A stretch of DNA of 64,000 nt from contig CP036352.1 of NCBI GenBank assembly GCA_007753915.1, positions 2,791,306 through 2,855,305 of the forward strand, given 5' to 3'. The stretch is from Phycisphaerae bacterium RAS2 (lineage in GTDB: Bacteria > Planctomycetota > Phycisphaerae > UBA1845 > UTPLA1). The position numbers and the translations under genes were made by a program. Numbering within the stretch: position 1 is the stretch's first letter; each line of letters opens with the position of its first letter. Of this stretch, positions 16,327 to 25,666 are shown in pieces. Under the pieces are notes generated by a model, which saw nothing but the letters and a program-made list of their open reading frames with translations, was not told the origin of the DNA and searched no databases.

Positions 16327-18621
16327 TCACTGCTTCGCGGGTTCAAGGAAGAACTGCAACTGCGCATGGCCATCGATCTCGAAGTATTCGACCTGGAATT
16401 GATGCAGCGCGCCGGGTGACTCAAACTCGGTCGTGTCTTCCGTCGGCACATGCCAGGTCCAGTTGTCGATGACGCGGCGGTCGTCCACATAAACGCGCAC
16501 GCCGTCGTCGCTGATGGTGCGAAGCCGCCATTTGCCCGCGGGCAGGTTCATTTGAGTCCGCGCGAGGACGGCGAATCGATCGCGCACGATGCGCGGCTTG
16601 GACATCGATCGCGCGGCGTCCTGTGCGCCGCCCTTCGCGGCGCGAGCATTTTCAACGGCTTCATAAATCGCATCCGGACCGCCGCCGCCCCAGGTGTAGT
16701 CCAGCGATGGGCCGTGCTCGCCGCGGAACGCCTTGCCGGCGATGATCTTTTTCCAATTGTCGTCGCCCTTGCGAGGGTCGGTCTCATCGGTCCATTCATA
16801 GAACCACGTCGTCCACGTGGCGAAGAGCAGCGTGCCGGAGAGGGGCAGCTTCGCATTGCCGACGCGCACTTGCGTCGCAAAGTTGGCGGCGCGCGACGGG
16901 CCGGTGTGCGGCGGCGGTAATGTGCTGATCGTGATCGTGCCGGGTGTTCGGCCTCCCGGCGGCGAGACTTGCAGACTCGAATCGGCTGGCGGCTCGACTG
17001 AAAACTCCGACCCCGGCGGGCCGAGAACCTTGGCCGTCAGCGGTGACCAGCCGGCGAGCTTGTCGGGCCAAACGAGCGGGCGGGTAAAGTCATACGGCCC
17101 CCAGTTGGTGATGACGACATGCACTTTGCCTTCGCAGATTCCGGGCAGCGGTTTGAGCGGCGCGACGCCCATGCGATCGGGCATGTCGAACGCGACGACC
17201 GGCAGCTTCATATCCTGTGCGAAATCCCAAAGTGTTTGTGAGATCGCGAAATCACCCGCAAGAGCACAATCCTGACTGCGCACGCGGGTTGTGATCGCGT
17301 GTTCGAAACGCCGATCCTCTGCCGTCGGCTGCGCGGTGGCGTCGGTTCCTTCGATGTCCTGATCTTTCGCACATGCGTCAAAAGCATTGTCCAGCAGGCG
17401 GGCCCGGCGGGACTCGCGCGCATAGACCGCCGTGCGACAATTGATGAAACGGTTTGAGACGAGCGATTCATGCGCCGATTCACCGCCCTGCTCTCGGCAG
17501 TAGGGCGAGGCGAGCAGTTCCTTGTCGTCGTCCCACCAGAGCCAGACGCCGCGTTTGCATGCGTCAAACAGGTTCATGACTATGCGATTGCCGCGCCCGT
17601 GTTCGATGGAGATGCCGTTGTTGCATTCGCGCATTTCGTTCCCGGCGATCAGGGAGTTGGTCGAGTAACCGCCCCAGATGCCGTGGTCGCAGTGATTGAG
17701 CTTGTTGGCGAGGAAGATGTTGCGGTCGGAAAAGGTGGCCTCGATGCCGTTGGCGACGGCGTGCGAGAAATCATTCATGTACACGAGGTTTCGATTGCAG
17801 CCGCCGCGACCGGTTCGCTGGGTGGTCTCGTGGCCGGCATAGAGAAAGAAGCCGTCGCCGCCGTGGGTGGCGGAGTTGTAGGCGAAGATGTTGTCGGAGC
17901 ACTGCTCGTACACAAGGATGCCGGTGGAGTCCTGCCCGCGTGCGTAGACGCCGTGCGAGTAACCGCGAATGCAATAATCGAATCGATTGGAGATAACTTT
18001 GCAGAAGCTGGATCGCCACAAGGCGAGGCCCCAGCCGGACATGAACGACATGTCGTTGCCGACGGCGGTGACCCGATCGGATGAAACGATGCAAATGCCG
18101 TTTTGTCCGTTGCGGGCGCGGCAGTTGCGGATCGTCGTACCGGGAGATCGAAGCAGATAAATGCCCGCGCCGAATCGCAGCCACTGGTTGTCATCGTTTT
18201 CGTGGCCGAAGATCCAGTCGTCGATGTGTTCGCGCTGAGGCGTGCTCTTCAGCCGCTGGCGATAGTTGCCGGAGACGTCGCAGTTTTCGATGGTAAGTCC
18301 CGGCGCGGCCTCGGCGTAAATCGCGACCTTGAACCCGCGAATGACGGCGTTGCGAATGGTAACGTTCTTCGCGCCGCGCACGATGATCCCGCGACCGGTG
18401 AATGCGTCGGCCTGTTCCGGGTCGGGGTTGCCCAACAGCGTCGCGCCGCGCAAGTCGAGCGTCTGCCCGTCGCGCGTGATGACGATTTCACCGGCGTCGC
18501 TGGGCGCGGTCGCCTGCATCAGGCGACCGACCTGTGAGCAGCCCGTCAGCGCGATCAAGAATGAAACAAGCGTTGAGGTTGCAAGCGGTGAATCCTGTAG
18601 CAGGTACTTTCGGCGCGCCAT
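16327..18621 (-). CDS. Beta-helix lipoprotein with C-terminal PA14-like domain
   Basis: A protein of about 764 residues. The signal peptide from ATG 18621 ends with the lipobox LTGC (Cys about residue 27), so it is a lipoprotein. GGAG lies about 9 nt upstream; the longer frame to 18747 is not needed. Residues about 45-400 form a right-handed parallel beta-helix of short repeats (NVTIRNAVIRGF, GTTIRNCRARNGQNG, RNIFLANKLNHCDHG, NRIVMNLFDACKRGVW), as in polysaccharide lyases, epimerases and NosD/CASH-type proteins. The C-terminal about 130 residues (PAGKWRLRTISDDGVRVYVD, FQVEYFEIDGHAQLQFFLEP) match a PA14-like carbohydrate-binding domain. It probably binds or processes surface or environmental polysaccharide. 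It is divergent from the epimerase gene at 18736, with about 115 bp between. Confidence 0.78.
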   Translation of the reverse strand: MARRKYLLQDSPLATSTLVSFLIALTGCSQVGRLMQATAPSDAGEIVITRDGQTLDLRGATLLGNPDPEQADAFTGRGIIVRGAKNVTIRNAVIRGFKVAIYAEAAPGLTIENCDVSGNYRQRLKSTPQREHIDDWIFGHENDDNQWLRFGAGIYLLRSPGTTIRNCRARNGQNGICIVSSDRVTAVGNDMSFMSGWGLALWRSSFCKVISNRFDYCIRGYSHGVYARGQDSTGILVYEQCSDNIFAYNSATHGGDGFFLYAGHETTQRTGRGGCNRNLVYMNDFSHAVANGIEATFSDRNIFLANKLNHCDHGIWGGYSTNSLIAGNEMRECNNGISIEHGRGNRIVMNLFDACKRGVWLWWDDDKELLASPYCREQGGESAHESLVSNRFINCRTAVYARESRRARLLDNAFDACAKDQDIEGTDATAQPTAEDRRFEHAITTRVRSQDCALAGDFAISQTLWDFAQDMKLPVVAFDMPDRMGVAPLKPLPGICEGKVHVVITNWGPYDFTRPLVWPDKLAGWSPLTAKVLGPPGSEFSVEPPADSSLQVSPPGGRTPGTITISTLPPPHTGPSRAANFATQVRVGNAKLPLSGTLLFATWTTWFYEWTDETDPRKGDDNWKKIIAGKAFRGEHGPSLDYTWGGGGPDAIYEAVENARAAKGGAQDAARSMSKPRIVRDRFAVLARTQMNLPAGKWRLRTISDDGVRVYVDDRRVIDNWTWHVPTEDTTEFESPGALHQFQVEYFEIDGHAQLQFFLEPAKQ

Positions 18622-18735
18622 CGCGGAGTCTCCGTGGCAAAGCCGACGGATTGCAATCCGCCGGCCTCCATGTACCAACGCAGCGGTGATGGGTCTTTCA
18701 CACTGCATCCGCGGGCAGTATAGTCCCATGCCGAT

Positions 18736-19848
18736 ATGGAAACGCAACTTTCAAAGCCCCGCGTCTTGTGCGTCATCGGAACGCGGCCCGAAGCCGTGAA
18801 GCTCATCCCTGTCGTGCAGGCGCTGCGTGCCGACGGCTGGGCCGATGTGCGCGTGATTGCGACGGCGCAGCACCGTGACCTGCTCGATCAGATTTTCAAG
18901 TTCTTTGAAATCAAGCCCGACGACGATCTGAACCTGATGCTGCCGAATCAGAGCCTGGCCGATCTGACCAGCCGGATGATCGTGTCGCTGGATGCGGTTC
19001 TGGCGCGCGAGACGCCGGACATCGTGCTGGCGCAGGGCGACACGACGACGGTGATGGTGACGGCGCTGTGCTGCTGCTATCGGCGTATCCCGTTCGGGCA
19101 CGTCGAAGCGGGGCTGCGAACGGGCGAAAAGTATTCGCCGTTTCCGGAAGAGATCAATCGCGTTCTGGCCAGCCACCTCGGCGACCTGCATTTCGCGCCG
19201 ACCGAAAACGGGCGGCAGAATCTGTTGCGCGAAGGCATCCCGGCAGAGCGGATACACGTCACCGGAAACACAGTCATCGACGCACTGATGTGGGCATCGA
19301 AGCGACCGTTGCCCGGCGGGTTCGAGCCGCAGGCCGGACGGAAGCTGATCCTCGTGACGGCGCATCGGCGAGAGAATTTCGGCGAGCCGCTGGAAGAAAT
19401 CTGTCTCGCGCTGCGCGACATCGCCGCGGCGCGCGACGTGGAGATTCTCTACCCGGTGCACCCGAACCCCAATGTCGAATCGATGGCCAACCGGCTGCTC
19501 AAGGGGCGCGAGCGGATTCGGCTGTGCAAGCCGCTGGACTATGCGGAGTTCATCGCGGCGATGAAGGCGTCGTATCTGATACTCTCTGACAGCGGCGGCG
19601 TGCAGGAGGAAGCGCCCTCGCTGGGCAAACCCGTGCTCGTACTGCGCGATTGCACCGAGCGGCCGGAGGGCGTCGCGGCGGGAACGGCGGCACTGGTCGG
19701 GCCGCACCGCGATCGAATTGTCCATCGCACGCTGGATCTGTTGGATAATCCCGGCGCGTACGACGCGATGGCCAAAGCGCGAAATCCCTACGGCGACGGC
19801 CAATCGTCGCAGCGCATCGTCGCGGCGCTCAAGCAGTTTCTTGTGTGA
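18736..19848 (+). CDS. wecB: UDP-N-acetylglucosamine 2-epimerase, non-hydrolysing
   Basis: A 370-residue enzyme that interconverts UDP-GlcNAc and UDP-ManNAc, a step towards ManNAc-containing surface polysaccharides. Seen motifs: VIGTRPEAVKLIPV at the N-terminus, LAQGDTTTVM, GHVEAGLRTGEKYSPFPEE, NTVIDALMW, VTAHRRENFG and LSDSGGVQEEAPSLGKP, all characteristic of the WecB/MnaA family and including the catalytic acids and histidine. The length is normal (about 375). It is followed at a 3-bp gap by a glycosyltransferase gene, so the two are an operon. A second member of the same superfamily lies at 20915-22021. Confidence 0.92.
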   Translation: METQLSKPRVLCVIGTRPEAVKLIPVVQALRADGWADVRVIATAQHRDLLDQIFKFFEIKPDDDLNLMLPNQSLADLTSRMIVSLDAVLARETPDIVLAQGDTTTVMVTALCCCYRRIPFGHVEAGLRTGEKYSPFPEEINRVLASHLGDLHFAPTENGRQNLLREGIPAERIHVTGNTVIDALMWASKRPLPGGFEPQAGRKLILVTAHRRENFGEPLEEICLALRDIAAARDVEILYPVHPNPNVESMANRLLKGRERIRLCKPLDYAEFIAAMKASYLILSDSGGVQEEAPSLGKPVLVLRDCTERPEGVAAGTAALVGPHRDRIVHRTLDLLDNPGAYDAMAKARNPYGDGQSSQRIVAALKQFLV

Positions 19849-19851
19849 TCG

Positions 19852-20949
19852 ATGCGAATCCTGATGCAGAATCGGCCGGACGCGTACGAGCGACCCGGCG
19901 GCGATACGATTCAGATGGATCGCACGATTCGCGCGCTGCGCGAAGCGGGCCATGATGTCGATCTTTCGCTCGAAGCGGAACCGGATCTAAGCGGCGTGGC
20001 GTCCGCCCCTGCGTCATCCGGCAAAGCAAGCCGCGACTCGGGGATTTATGATTTTGTATATTTGTTCAACCTGACGACGCCGGCGTGGACGGTGCGTCAG
20101 GCGCGGAACGCGCTGCGCCATGGCGTGCCCTACGTTTTGTCGAGCGTGTACTGGGACCTGGAGTCGGCGGTTCCGTGGCAAGCGTATGAGTTCCCGCGAA
20201 ACATTGCTCGCGCTTTGCTGCCGCGGTTCGCCATTCGTGTGATCAAGGCGCTGCGAGGCGGCGGCGGAAAAGGTGAACAGGCGTTGCAGCGCGAAATCCT
20301 CGCCGGCGCGCGGTGCGTCTTTCCCAATTCGACGGCCGAGCGAGACCACTTATTAACACGTTTTTCAACAATTCCGCGTGATAAGTTCGTTGTCGTGCTG
20401 AACGGCGTCGACCCGCCCGCGATGCAGGCGAAGGGATCAGGAGGGTATTTCCTCTGTGCCGGAGCGATCGGCCCGCGAAAGAACCAGCTTAATCTCGTGC
20501 GCGCGTTTCACCGGCTGGACCGCGAGCGGCTGCTCATCGTCGGCAACGCGGCGCACGGCTGCGAGCGCTACATGAAAGCGGTCTTCCGCGCCGCGCCGCC
20601 GAATGTCGAGTTTCGCAGCGCCGTGCCGCACGCGGAGATGACCGTGCTGCTGGCGGATGCCAAGGCGCTCGTGCAGCCGTCGTACATCGAGACGCCGGGA
20701 TTGAGCGCGATGGAAGCGGCGGCGATGGGCGTGCCGATCGTCGTGAGCAATGTGCCGCCGGTGTATGCGTATTTCGGCGATCTGGGGTTCTATTGCGATC
20801 CGGGCGACTCGGATTCAATCGTTGACGCCTGTCGCGCAGCGGGCATGGCCGGTCATCGCGACGGTCGCGCGTTCGCGGACCAGTATGACTGGAAGCGAGT
20901 CCTCGCACCGATGGTCAAAGCGGTGGAGGCGACAGTTCGTTCCGGTTGA
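19852..20949 (+). CDS. Glycosyltransferase, GT4-like
   Basis: A 365-residue GT-B fold enzyme. The C-terminal donor-binding region contains SYIETPGLSAMEAAAMGVPI, the typical E-x7-E segment of retaining GT4 enzymes, and the linker begins FLCAGAIGPRKNQLNLVRAF. The N-terminal domain is less conserved and would bind the acceptor. It probably adds one sugar to a lipid-linked surface glycan in the cytoplasm. The start ATG at 19852 lies 3 bp past the epimerase stop. The last 35 bases overlap the end of the convergent epimerase gene. Confidence 0.82.
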   Translation: MRILMQNRPDAYERPGGDTIQMDRTIRALREAGHDVDLSLEAEPDLSGVASAPASSGKASRDSGIYDFVYLFNLTTPAWTVRQARNALRHGVPYVLSSVYWDLESAVPWQAYEFPRNIARALLPRFAIRVIKALRGGGGKGEQALQREILAGARCVFPNSTAERDHLLTRFSTIPRDKFVVVLNGVDPPAMQAKGSGGYFLCAGAIGPRKNQLNLVRAFHRLDRERLLIVGNAAHGCERYMKAVFRAAPPNVEFRSAVPHAEMTVLLADAKALVQPSYIETPGLSAMEAAAMGVPIVVSNVPPVYAYFGDLGFYCDPGDSDSIVDACRAAGMAGHRDGRAFADQYDWKRVLAPMVKAVEATVRSG

Positions 20950-22021
20950 TTTTCTTTGCAATGCGCTCGGCCGCCCGTCCGTCGGCCATGCCCATTTCCA
21001 GACAGCTTCGTGTTTCGCGCGGGGCCGCACGGCGCAGCTCGGTGAGGATGCGCTGGGTGTGCGCGCCGGTGAGTACATTCCAGCCGCTCTGCACGGTTTC
21101 GACCCATTCAGTTTCGTTGCGCAGCGTGATGCATGGCACTTGGAAGAAGCATGCTTCTTTTTGAATGCCGCCGCTGTCGGTGAGCACGAGCCGCGCCGCG
21201 CGCTGAAGGGCGATGCAGTCGAGGTAACCGAGCGGTTCAGTGAGGATAATGTGTTTCGCCGCGGCGAGGCGCGGGGCAAAGCCGGCCTGATCCAGCCGCG
21301 CGCGCGTGCGAGGATGAAGCGGCAGGACGACCGGCTCGTTATGTTCAATCAATGCTTCGAAGATCGCGGCCAGGTTGGCGGGGTCGTCCGTGTTCGACGC
21401 CCGGTGGATCGTGCAGAACAGGAATTGTTTCATCACGACGCCGAATCGCGCGAGAGTGGCCTGCGCAAGCCCGCCCGTTTCGAGTTTGGCCGCGGCTTCC
21501 TTCGCCACGTCGAACATCACGTCGCCGACGAAATGAAGTCCGAACGTGACCCCTTCGGCGTGCAAGTTGCTCACCGCCGTCGTGGTTGGGCAGAACAACA
21601 GCGTCGAGACGCGGTCGGTCAGGATGCGATTGATCTCCTCCGGCATCGCGCGGTTGAAGCTCCGCAGGCCGGCCTCGACATGGGCAATCGGAATGTTCAA
21701 CTTCGCGGCGGCCATCGCGCCGGCGAGCGTCGAATTGGTGTCGCCGAAGACGACGACGATCTCCGGCCGCTCGTCGAGCATGATTTTTTCCAACCCCGCG
21801 AGCATTCGCGCGGTCTGCTCGGCGTGCGACGCGGAGCCGACTTCCAGTTCGTGATCGGGCTGGGGAATGTCCAGCCCTTCGAAGAACACCTGCGACATCT
21901 GATAGTCGTAGTGCTGGCCGGTGTGGACGAGGATTTCGGTGTGACGAAGCCGCAGGGCGCGCGAGAGCGGCGCGGCCTTGATGAATTGCGGGCGCGCGCC
22001 GACGACGGTGAGGACTCTCAT
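20915..22021 (-). CDS. UDP-GlcNAc 2-epimerase family (possibly WbpI/WlbD-like)
   Basis: A 368-residue member of the non-hydrolysing 2-epimerase family, starting [20 protein letters not shown]. Motifs [39 protein letters not shown] and [14 protein letters not shown] are present. The N-terminal sequence [18 protein letters not shown] is more like the group that epimerises UDP-2,3-diacetamido-2,3-dideoxy-glucuronate (WbpI/WlbD) than WecB. Together with the upstream WlbA-WlbB-like fusion this suggests a diacetamido-uronic acid pathway; that substrate is inference. The ATG at 22021 overlaps the stop of the upstream gene by 4 bp (ATGA), so translation is probably coupled. Confidence 0.85.
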   Translation of the reverse strand: MRVLTVVGARPQFIKAAPLSRALRLRHTEILVHTGQHYDYQMSQVFFEGLDIPQPDHELEVGSASHAEQTARMLAGLEKIMLDERPEIVVVFGDTNSTLAGAMAAAKLNIPIAHVEAGLRSFNRAMPEEINRILTDRVSTLLFCPTTTAVSNLHAEGVTFGLHFVGDVMFDVAKEAAAKLETGGLAQATLARFGVVMKQFLFCTIHRASNTDDPANLAAIFEALIEHNEPVVLPLHPRTRARLDQAGFAPRLAAAKHIILTEPLGYLDCIALQRAARLVLTDSGGIQKEACFFQVPCITLRNETEWVETVQSGWNVLTGAHTQRILTELRRAAPRETRSCLEMGMADGRAAERIAKKINRNELSPPPL

Positions 22022-23646
22022 TTCGGCTCCACCGGAGCGAGACGCTTCTTCGCGACGCGATAGACGCGCCGGCATTTCCTGCAAGCGAGGCGCGCGGCAG
22101 CCTTCGGCAGCGACTCGCCGCACTCGCAGACCCAGCCAATTTGCTTCGCGGGCACCCCGGCAACCAGGGCGTAGTCGGGCACGTCCCGCGTTACGACGGC
22201 GCCGGCGGCGACGAGGGCGTGGCGGCCGATGGTGACGGGGCAGACGAGCGTGGCGTTCGCGCCGATGCTGGCACCATGCCGGACAAGCGTTTTTTGATAC
22301 AGGTGCGCGGCGCGCTGGGGGTACTTGCTGCGCGGGCGGACGATGTTCGTGAAGACCATCGACGGGCCGCAGAAGACATAATCCTCCAGCTCGACGCCCT
22401 CGTAGATGGAAACATTATTCTGAATCTTGCAGTGATCGCCGATGCGCACATTCGGCCCGACGTTGACGTTTTGCCCGATGCTGACGCCGCGGCCGATGGT
22501 CGCACCGGTTTGAACGTGCGAGAAGTGCCAGATCTTCGTCCCTGTGCCGAGCGTCGCGCCGTCGTCGATGATGCTGGAGGGATGAACGAAGAAGGCGGCA
22601 TCCCCTGCGCTCGGCGCGGCGATCATGCCGGCTGCTCCGGGCGGGTGGTGTTCCTTTCCCGGGGTACGCGTCGGCGCTGCATCGAGGCACTTCGTCGCGC
22701 GTTCGAGGATGTCGAGCACTTCGACGGCTGATGCGCCGCCGGCAATCTCGATGGAGCCGCTGTTCGCGTGGCGCGGGTCGATCCGCTCGAGGAAGTACTT
22801 CAATTCGCGCGTCAGCGGCATCTCGGCGGGATAGTCCAGCCGCTCGGCATCGGCGTCTCGTATGCGCAGCTCACCGGCCACACGATCGACGCCCTTACGG
22901 AAGAAAAGCACTTCGCGGTCGGTCGCGTGATCTTCAAATGTCAACATGCCCTTGTCGCCGATGACGACCAGCCGCTGCTCCTTGAACGGATGCAGCCAGC
23001 TCACAAAAATGTGGCCGACGACGTTGCCGGGCCAGACGAGCGTGGTCATCGTCGTGTCGTGGATTCCCGGAGTCACGAAGACACCGCCGTGAGAATCGAC
23101 TTGAAGCGGCGATTTACCCACGAGGTATTGAAACACCGAAATATCGTGCGGCGCGAAACTCCAGAGAATGTTCTCCTCGGTACGGACGGTGCCGAGGTTC
23201 AATCGATGGCTGTAAAGATACTGCAGGCGGCCGATTGTGCCGGCCGAAATGACCTGTTTGATCCGCTCGATGGCGGGATGAAAAAGCAGGACGTGGCCGA
23301 CCATGAGCCGGATGCGGGCTTCATCGGCGAGTCGCACGAGTTCGCGGGCTTCATCGGCACGGAGTGTCAGGGGTTTTTCGACGAGCAGGTGCTTGCGCGC
23401 CGCGATGATCTGCCGGGCGAGGTCAAAGTGCGTCTCGGCAGGCGTGGCGACGATGAACGCGTCGAACGACCGCTCGAGCGCGGCGGTGAGATCGTTAAAC
23501 CGTTCGACATCAGGCCATGTCTGTGCAGCGGTCTGTTGTGCGAGCGGCGACGAATCGACGATGCCGCCCAGCGCGCCGAGTTCGTGCAGCGTGCGAATGT
23601 GATTTCGACCCCATCGGCCCGCGCCGACGACGCATACGTTGGGCAT
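22018..23646 (-). CDS. Fused Gfo/Idh/MocA oxidoreductase and hexapeptide acetyltransferase (WlbA-WlbB-like)
   Basis: A 542-residue two-enzyme protein. Residues 1-330 are a Gfo/Idh/MocA dehydrogenase: Rossmann motif [11 protein letters not shown], catalytic-lysine motif VEKPL and a central GHVLLFHPA. From about residue 350 to 500 comes a left-handed beta-helix acetyltransferase built of hexapeptide repeats ([50 protein letters not shown]). The C-terminus has a small zinc ribbon (CECGE and CRKCRR). WlbA oxidises UDP-GlcNAcA at C3 and WlbB N-acetylates the 3-amino sugar in diacetamido-uronic acid synthesis. The aminotransferase that acts between them is not seen in the window. The ATG at 23646 is chosen by the Rossmann start. 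Confidence 0.88.
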   Translation of the reverse strand: MPNVCVVGAGRWGRNHIRTLHELGALGGIVDSSPLAQQTAAQTWPDVERFNDLTAALERSFDAFIVATPAETHFDLARQIIAARKHLLVEKPLTLRADEARELVRLADEARIRLMVGHVLLFHPAIERIKQVISAGTIGRLQYLYSHRLNLGTVRTEENILWSFAPHDISVFQYLVGKSPLQVDSHGGVFVTPGIHDTTMTTLVWPGNVVGHIFVSWLHPFKEQRLVVIGDKGMLTFEDHATDREVLFFRKGVDRVAGELRIRDADAERLDYPAEMPLTRELKYFLERIDPRHANSGSIEIAGGASAVEVLDILERATKCLDAAPTRTPGKEHHPPGAAGMIAAPSAGDAAFFVHPSSIIDDGATLGTGTKIWHFSHVQTGATIGRGVSIGQNVNVGPNVRIGDHCKIQNNVSIYEGVELEDYVFCGPSMVFTNIVRPRSKYPQRAAHLYQKTLVRHGASIGANATLVCPVTIGRHALVAAGAVVTRDVPDYALVAGVPAKQIGWVCECGESLPKAAARLACRKCRRVYRVAKKRLAPVEPK

Positions 23647-23779
23647 GGTGTGTGTCCCGTAGACGGTTGCTCTGACGAGCGAATCTACGGTTGCCACGCG
23701 AACGCGTCAAAGGCCGGTCGTAATTCCAGAGTCAATTCGTGTCTGGCCAGTAATGGTTTGCAGGCGAGCCGCCAATCCA

Positions 23780-23898
23780 AGCCCCGAGCGCCAGCGAGTG
23801 GGCACCGTACATTAGAGAATTGGCAAATAGTTTGCCGGCGAGAAAGCAACTCCCGAATTGAAGATGCCCCGGGTGCCCACTTGCTGGCGCTCGGGGCT
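23780..23898. repeat. 119-bp element with 27-bp terminal inverted repeats
   Basis: The left arm 23780-23806 and right arm 23872-23898 are inverted copies matching at 26 of 27 positions; the arm includes CCCCGAGCGCCAGC and GTGGGCACC. The 65-bp centre carries no gene. The size and arms suggest a small non-autonomous mobile element or a very stable RNA stem. It lies in a 346-bp intergenic region between the divergent fusion gene and hddC. No target-site duplication is obvious. Confidence 0.7.
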
Positions 23899-23992
23899 AG
23901 GATGATCTGATACCGATGTTCGGTATTTGCAATCAAAGGTCGTGCTCGGAGCTTGGATTGCGTTCGAGCACAATTGAGCCGACGATTCTCGA

Positions 23993-24757
23993 ATGGAAGC
24001 CATCATTCTCGCGGGCGGGATCGGCAGCCGGTTGCAGTCGGTCGTGGCGGATGTGCCCAAGCCGATGGCAGAGGTCGCCGGTCGGCCGTTTCTGGAATAC
24101 CAGTTGGACTATCTCGCGTGGCATGGCGTTTCGCGCGTCGTGCTGGCGGTGAGCCACCTGCATGAGAAGATCAGCGGGCATTTCGGCGCGGCGTATGGAG
24201 GAGTGGAACTGACGTACAGCATCGAGCGCGAGCGGCTCGGCACCGGGGGCGGCGTAAAGCTGGCGATGGCGCAGGTCGGCGGCGACGATTTTCTCGTGCT
24301 CAACGGCGATTCGTTTTTCGATGCGCCGTTGGCGGAGCTATGGCAGCGGCATCACGAATGTGAATCGCCAGCCCCGCGCGATTCAAACGCTGCGGCGGAT
24401 CGCACCCACGCCGCACCCCATGACATGACCATCGCGTTGAAGCGCGTGCCGGATTGCAGCCGATTCGGCAGCGTTGAGACGGACGCGAACGGCCGACTCG
24501 TCGGCTGGCGTGAAAAAGGAATCGCCGGCGCCGGCGCGATCAATGCCGGGGTGTACGTCGTGCGCCGGGCCTTCATGGAGAGCCTGCCGCACGCGAGCGC
24601 GTTCAGCCTCGAGCGCGATGTGATGGAGCGGGAGTTCGCATCGCGGCGGTTTGTTGCGGTTGAGAGCGACGGTTATTTCATCGATATCGGCGTGCCGGAG
24701 GAATACGCCCGGGCGCAGACGGAGCTGCCTCGCATCGCGGCAAAATACCGGCGGTAG
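23993..24757 (+). CDS. hddC: D-glycero-alpha-D-manno-heptose 1-phosphate guanylyltransferase-like nucleotidyltransferase
   Basis: A 254-residue nucleotidyltransferase. The signature EAIILAGGIGSRLQSV plus KPMAEVAGRPFLEYQLDYL is typical for sugar-1-phosphate nucleotidyltransferases, and the ERLGTGGGVKLA and LVLNGDSFFD motifs fit HddC. It would make GDP-D-glycero-alpha-D-manno-heptose from the heptose 1-phosphate. The heptose reading is supported by gmhA, gmhB and an hddA-like kinase in the same locus. A glucose-1-phosphate enzyme of the same superfamily is the main alternative. The start ATG is at 23993. Confidence 0.8.
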   Translation: MEAIILAGGIGSRLQSVVADVPKPMAEVAGRPFLEYQLDYLAWHGVSRVVLAVSHLHEKISGHFGAAYGGVELTYSIERERLGTGGGVKLAMAQVGGDDFLVLNGDSFFDAPLAELWQRHHECESPAPRDSNAAADRTHAAPHDMTIALKRVPDCSRFGSVETDANGRLVGWREKGIAGAGAINAGVYVVRRAFMESLPHASAFSLERDVMEREFASRRFVAVESDGYFIDIGVPEEYARAQTELPRIAAKYRR

Positions 24758-24841
24758 TTGAAATGCAAGAGAGAAAGCCGTTACATATCGTCCCGGAGTG
24801 ATGGAGCCGGGGGCGATGCGGTCCAAGTCGAGGCGTGGTGA

Positions 24842-25654
24842 ATGCGTTACGCGGCCGAGTTTGGGAAGTTCCTGTCTGACACGTGGCGCAGCCGCTGGCT
24901 GCTCTACGAACTGACCAAGAACGATTTTCGTGGGCGGTATCTGGGCAGCGCGCTCGGCATCGTCTGGGCGCTCGTGCAGCCGATCGTGACGTTGCTCATC
25001 ATGTGGTTCGTGTTCGCTAGAATTTACAAGTCCGGACAAGTTAGCGACAAGCCGTTCGTGCTGTGGCTGATGGCGGGGATTATTCCGTGGTACTTCATCA
25101 GTGAGAGCATGTCAGGCGGCACGAACTCCATCGTTGAAAAAAGCTTCCTGGTCAGCAAAGTAGCGTTCCGAGTCAGCATACTCCCGATCGTCAAGATTTC
25201 CTCGGCGATGGTCATCCATCTGTTTTTTTTCGCCATTATGATTGTCATCCTGGCGGCATACGGATTTCCACCGGACCGATACTACTTGCAAATCCCGTAT
25301 TTCTGGTTCGCGACGATTATTTTTCTTCTCGGTATCTCGTGGATCACCGCAGCCCTGACGGTCTTCTTTCGCGATGTGTCCTACTTTGTCAGCGTGGTGC
25401 TGCAATTCCTGTTCTGGCTGACGCCGATCTTCTGGTCGCCTGAAATGGTTCATGATGAAAAGCTGCGGATGCTGCTCAAGCTCAATCCATTGCAATACCT
25501 TGTCGAAGGCTATCGCGGTTGCGTGATTTACCAACGCTGGTTCTGGGAGCCGTACAAGAGCATGATTTACTTCTGGATCGTCACGGCCTTGCTCTTCTTC
25601 GGCGGTGCGGTCATCTTTCGCCGGTTGCGGCCGCACTTTGGTGATTTGCTGTAA
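24842..25654 (+). CDS. wzm: ABC-2 type transporter permease for polysaccharide export (Wzm/TagG-like)
   Basis: A 270-residue inner-membrane protein with six predicted spans. The N-terminus LTKNDFRGRYLGSALGIVWALVQPI is the typical start of Wzm/TagG permeases, and the ending LNPLQYLVEGYRG is also conserved. It should form the channel through which a finished lipid-linked glycan crosses the inner membrane, paired with the ATPase at 26382-27869. A methyltransferase gene lies between the two transporter genes. The start ATG is at 24842. Confidence 0.88.
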   Translation: MRYAAEFGKFLSDTWRSRWLLYELTKNDFRGRYLGSALGIVWALVQPIVTLLIMWFVFARIYKSGQVSDKPFVLWLMAGIIPWYFISESMSGGTNSIVEKSFLVSKVAFRVSILPIVKISSAMVIHLFFFAIMIVILAAYGFPPDRYYLQIPYFWFATIIFLLGISWITAALTVFFRDVSYFVSVVLQFLFWLTPIFWSPEMVHDEKLRMLLKLNPLQYLVEGYRGCVIYQRWFWEPYKSMIYFWIVTALLFFGGAVIFRRLRPHFGDLL

Positions 25655-25666
25655 TTGAGGATCGGC

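Noticed and set aside
16069-16419. A short plus-strand frame over the 16-bp repeats, giving a repetitive Ser/Asn/Pro/Ile protein
   Set aside because: The frame is produced by the repeat itself and then runs into the antisense of the lipoprotein gene; no start signal.
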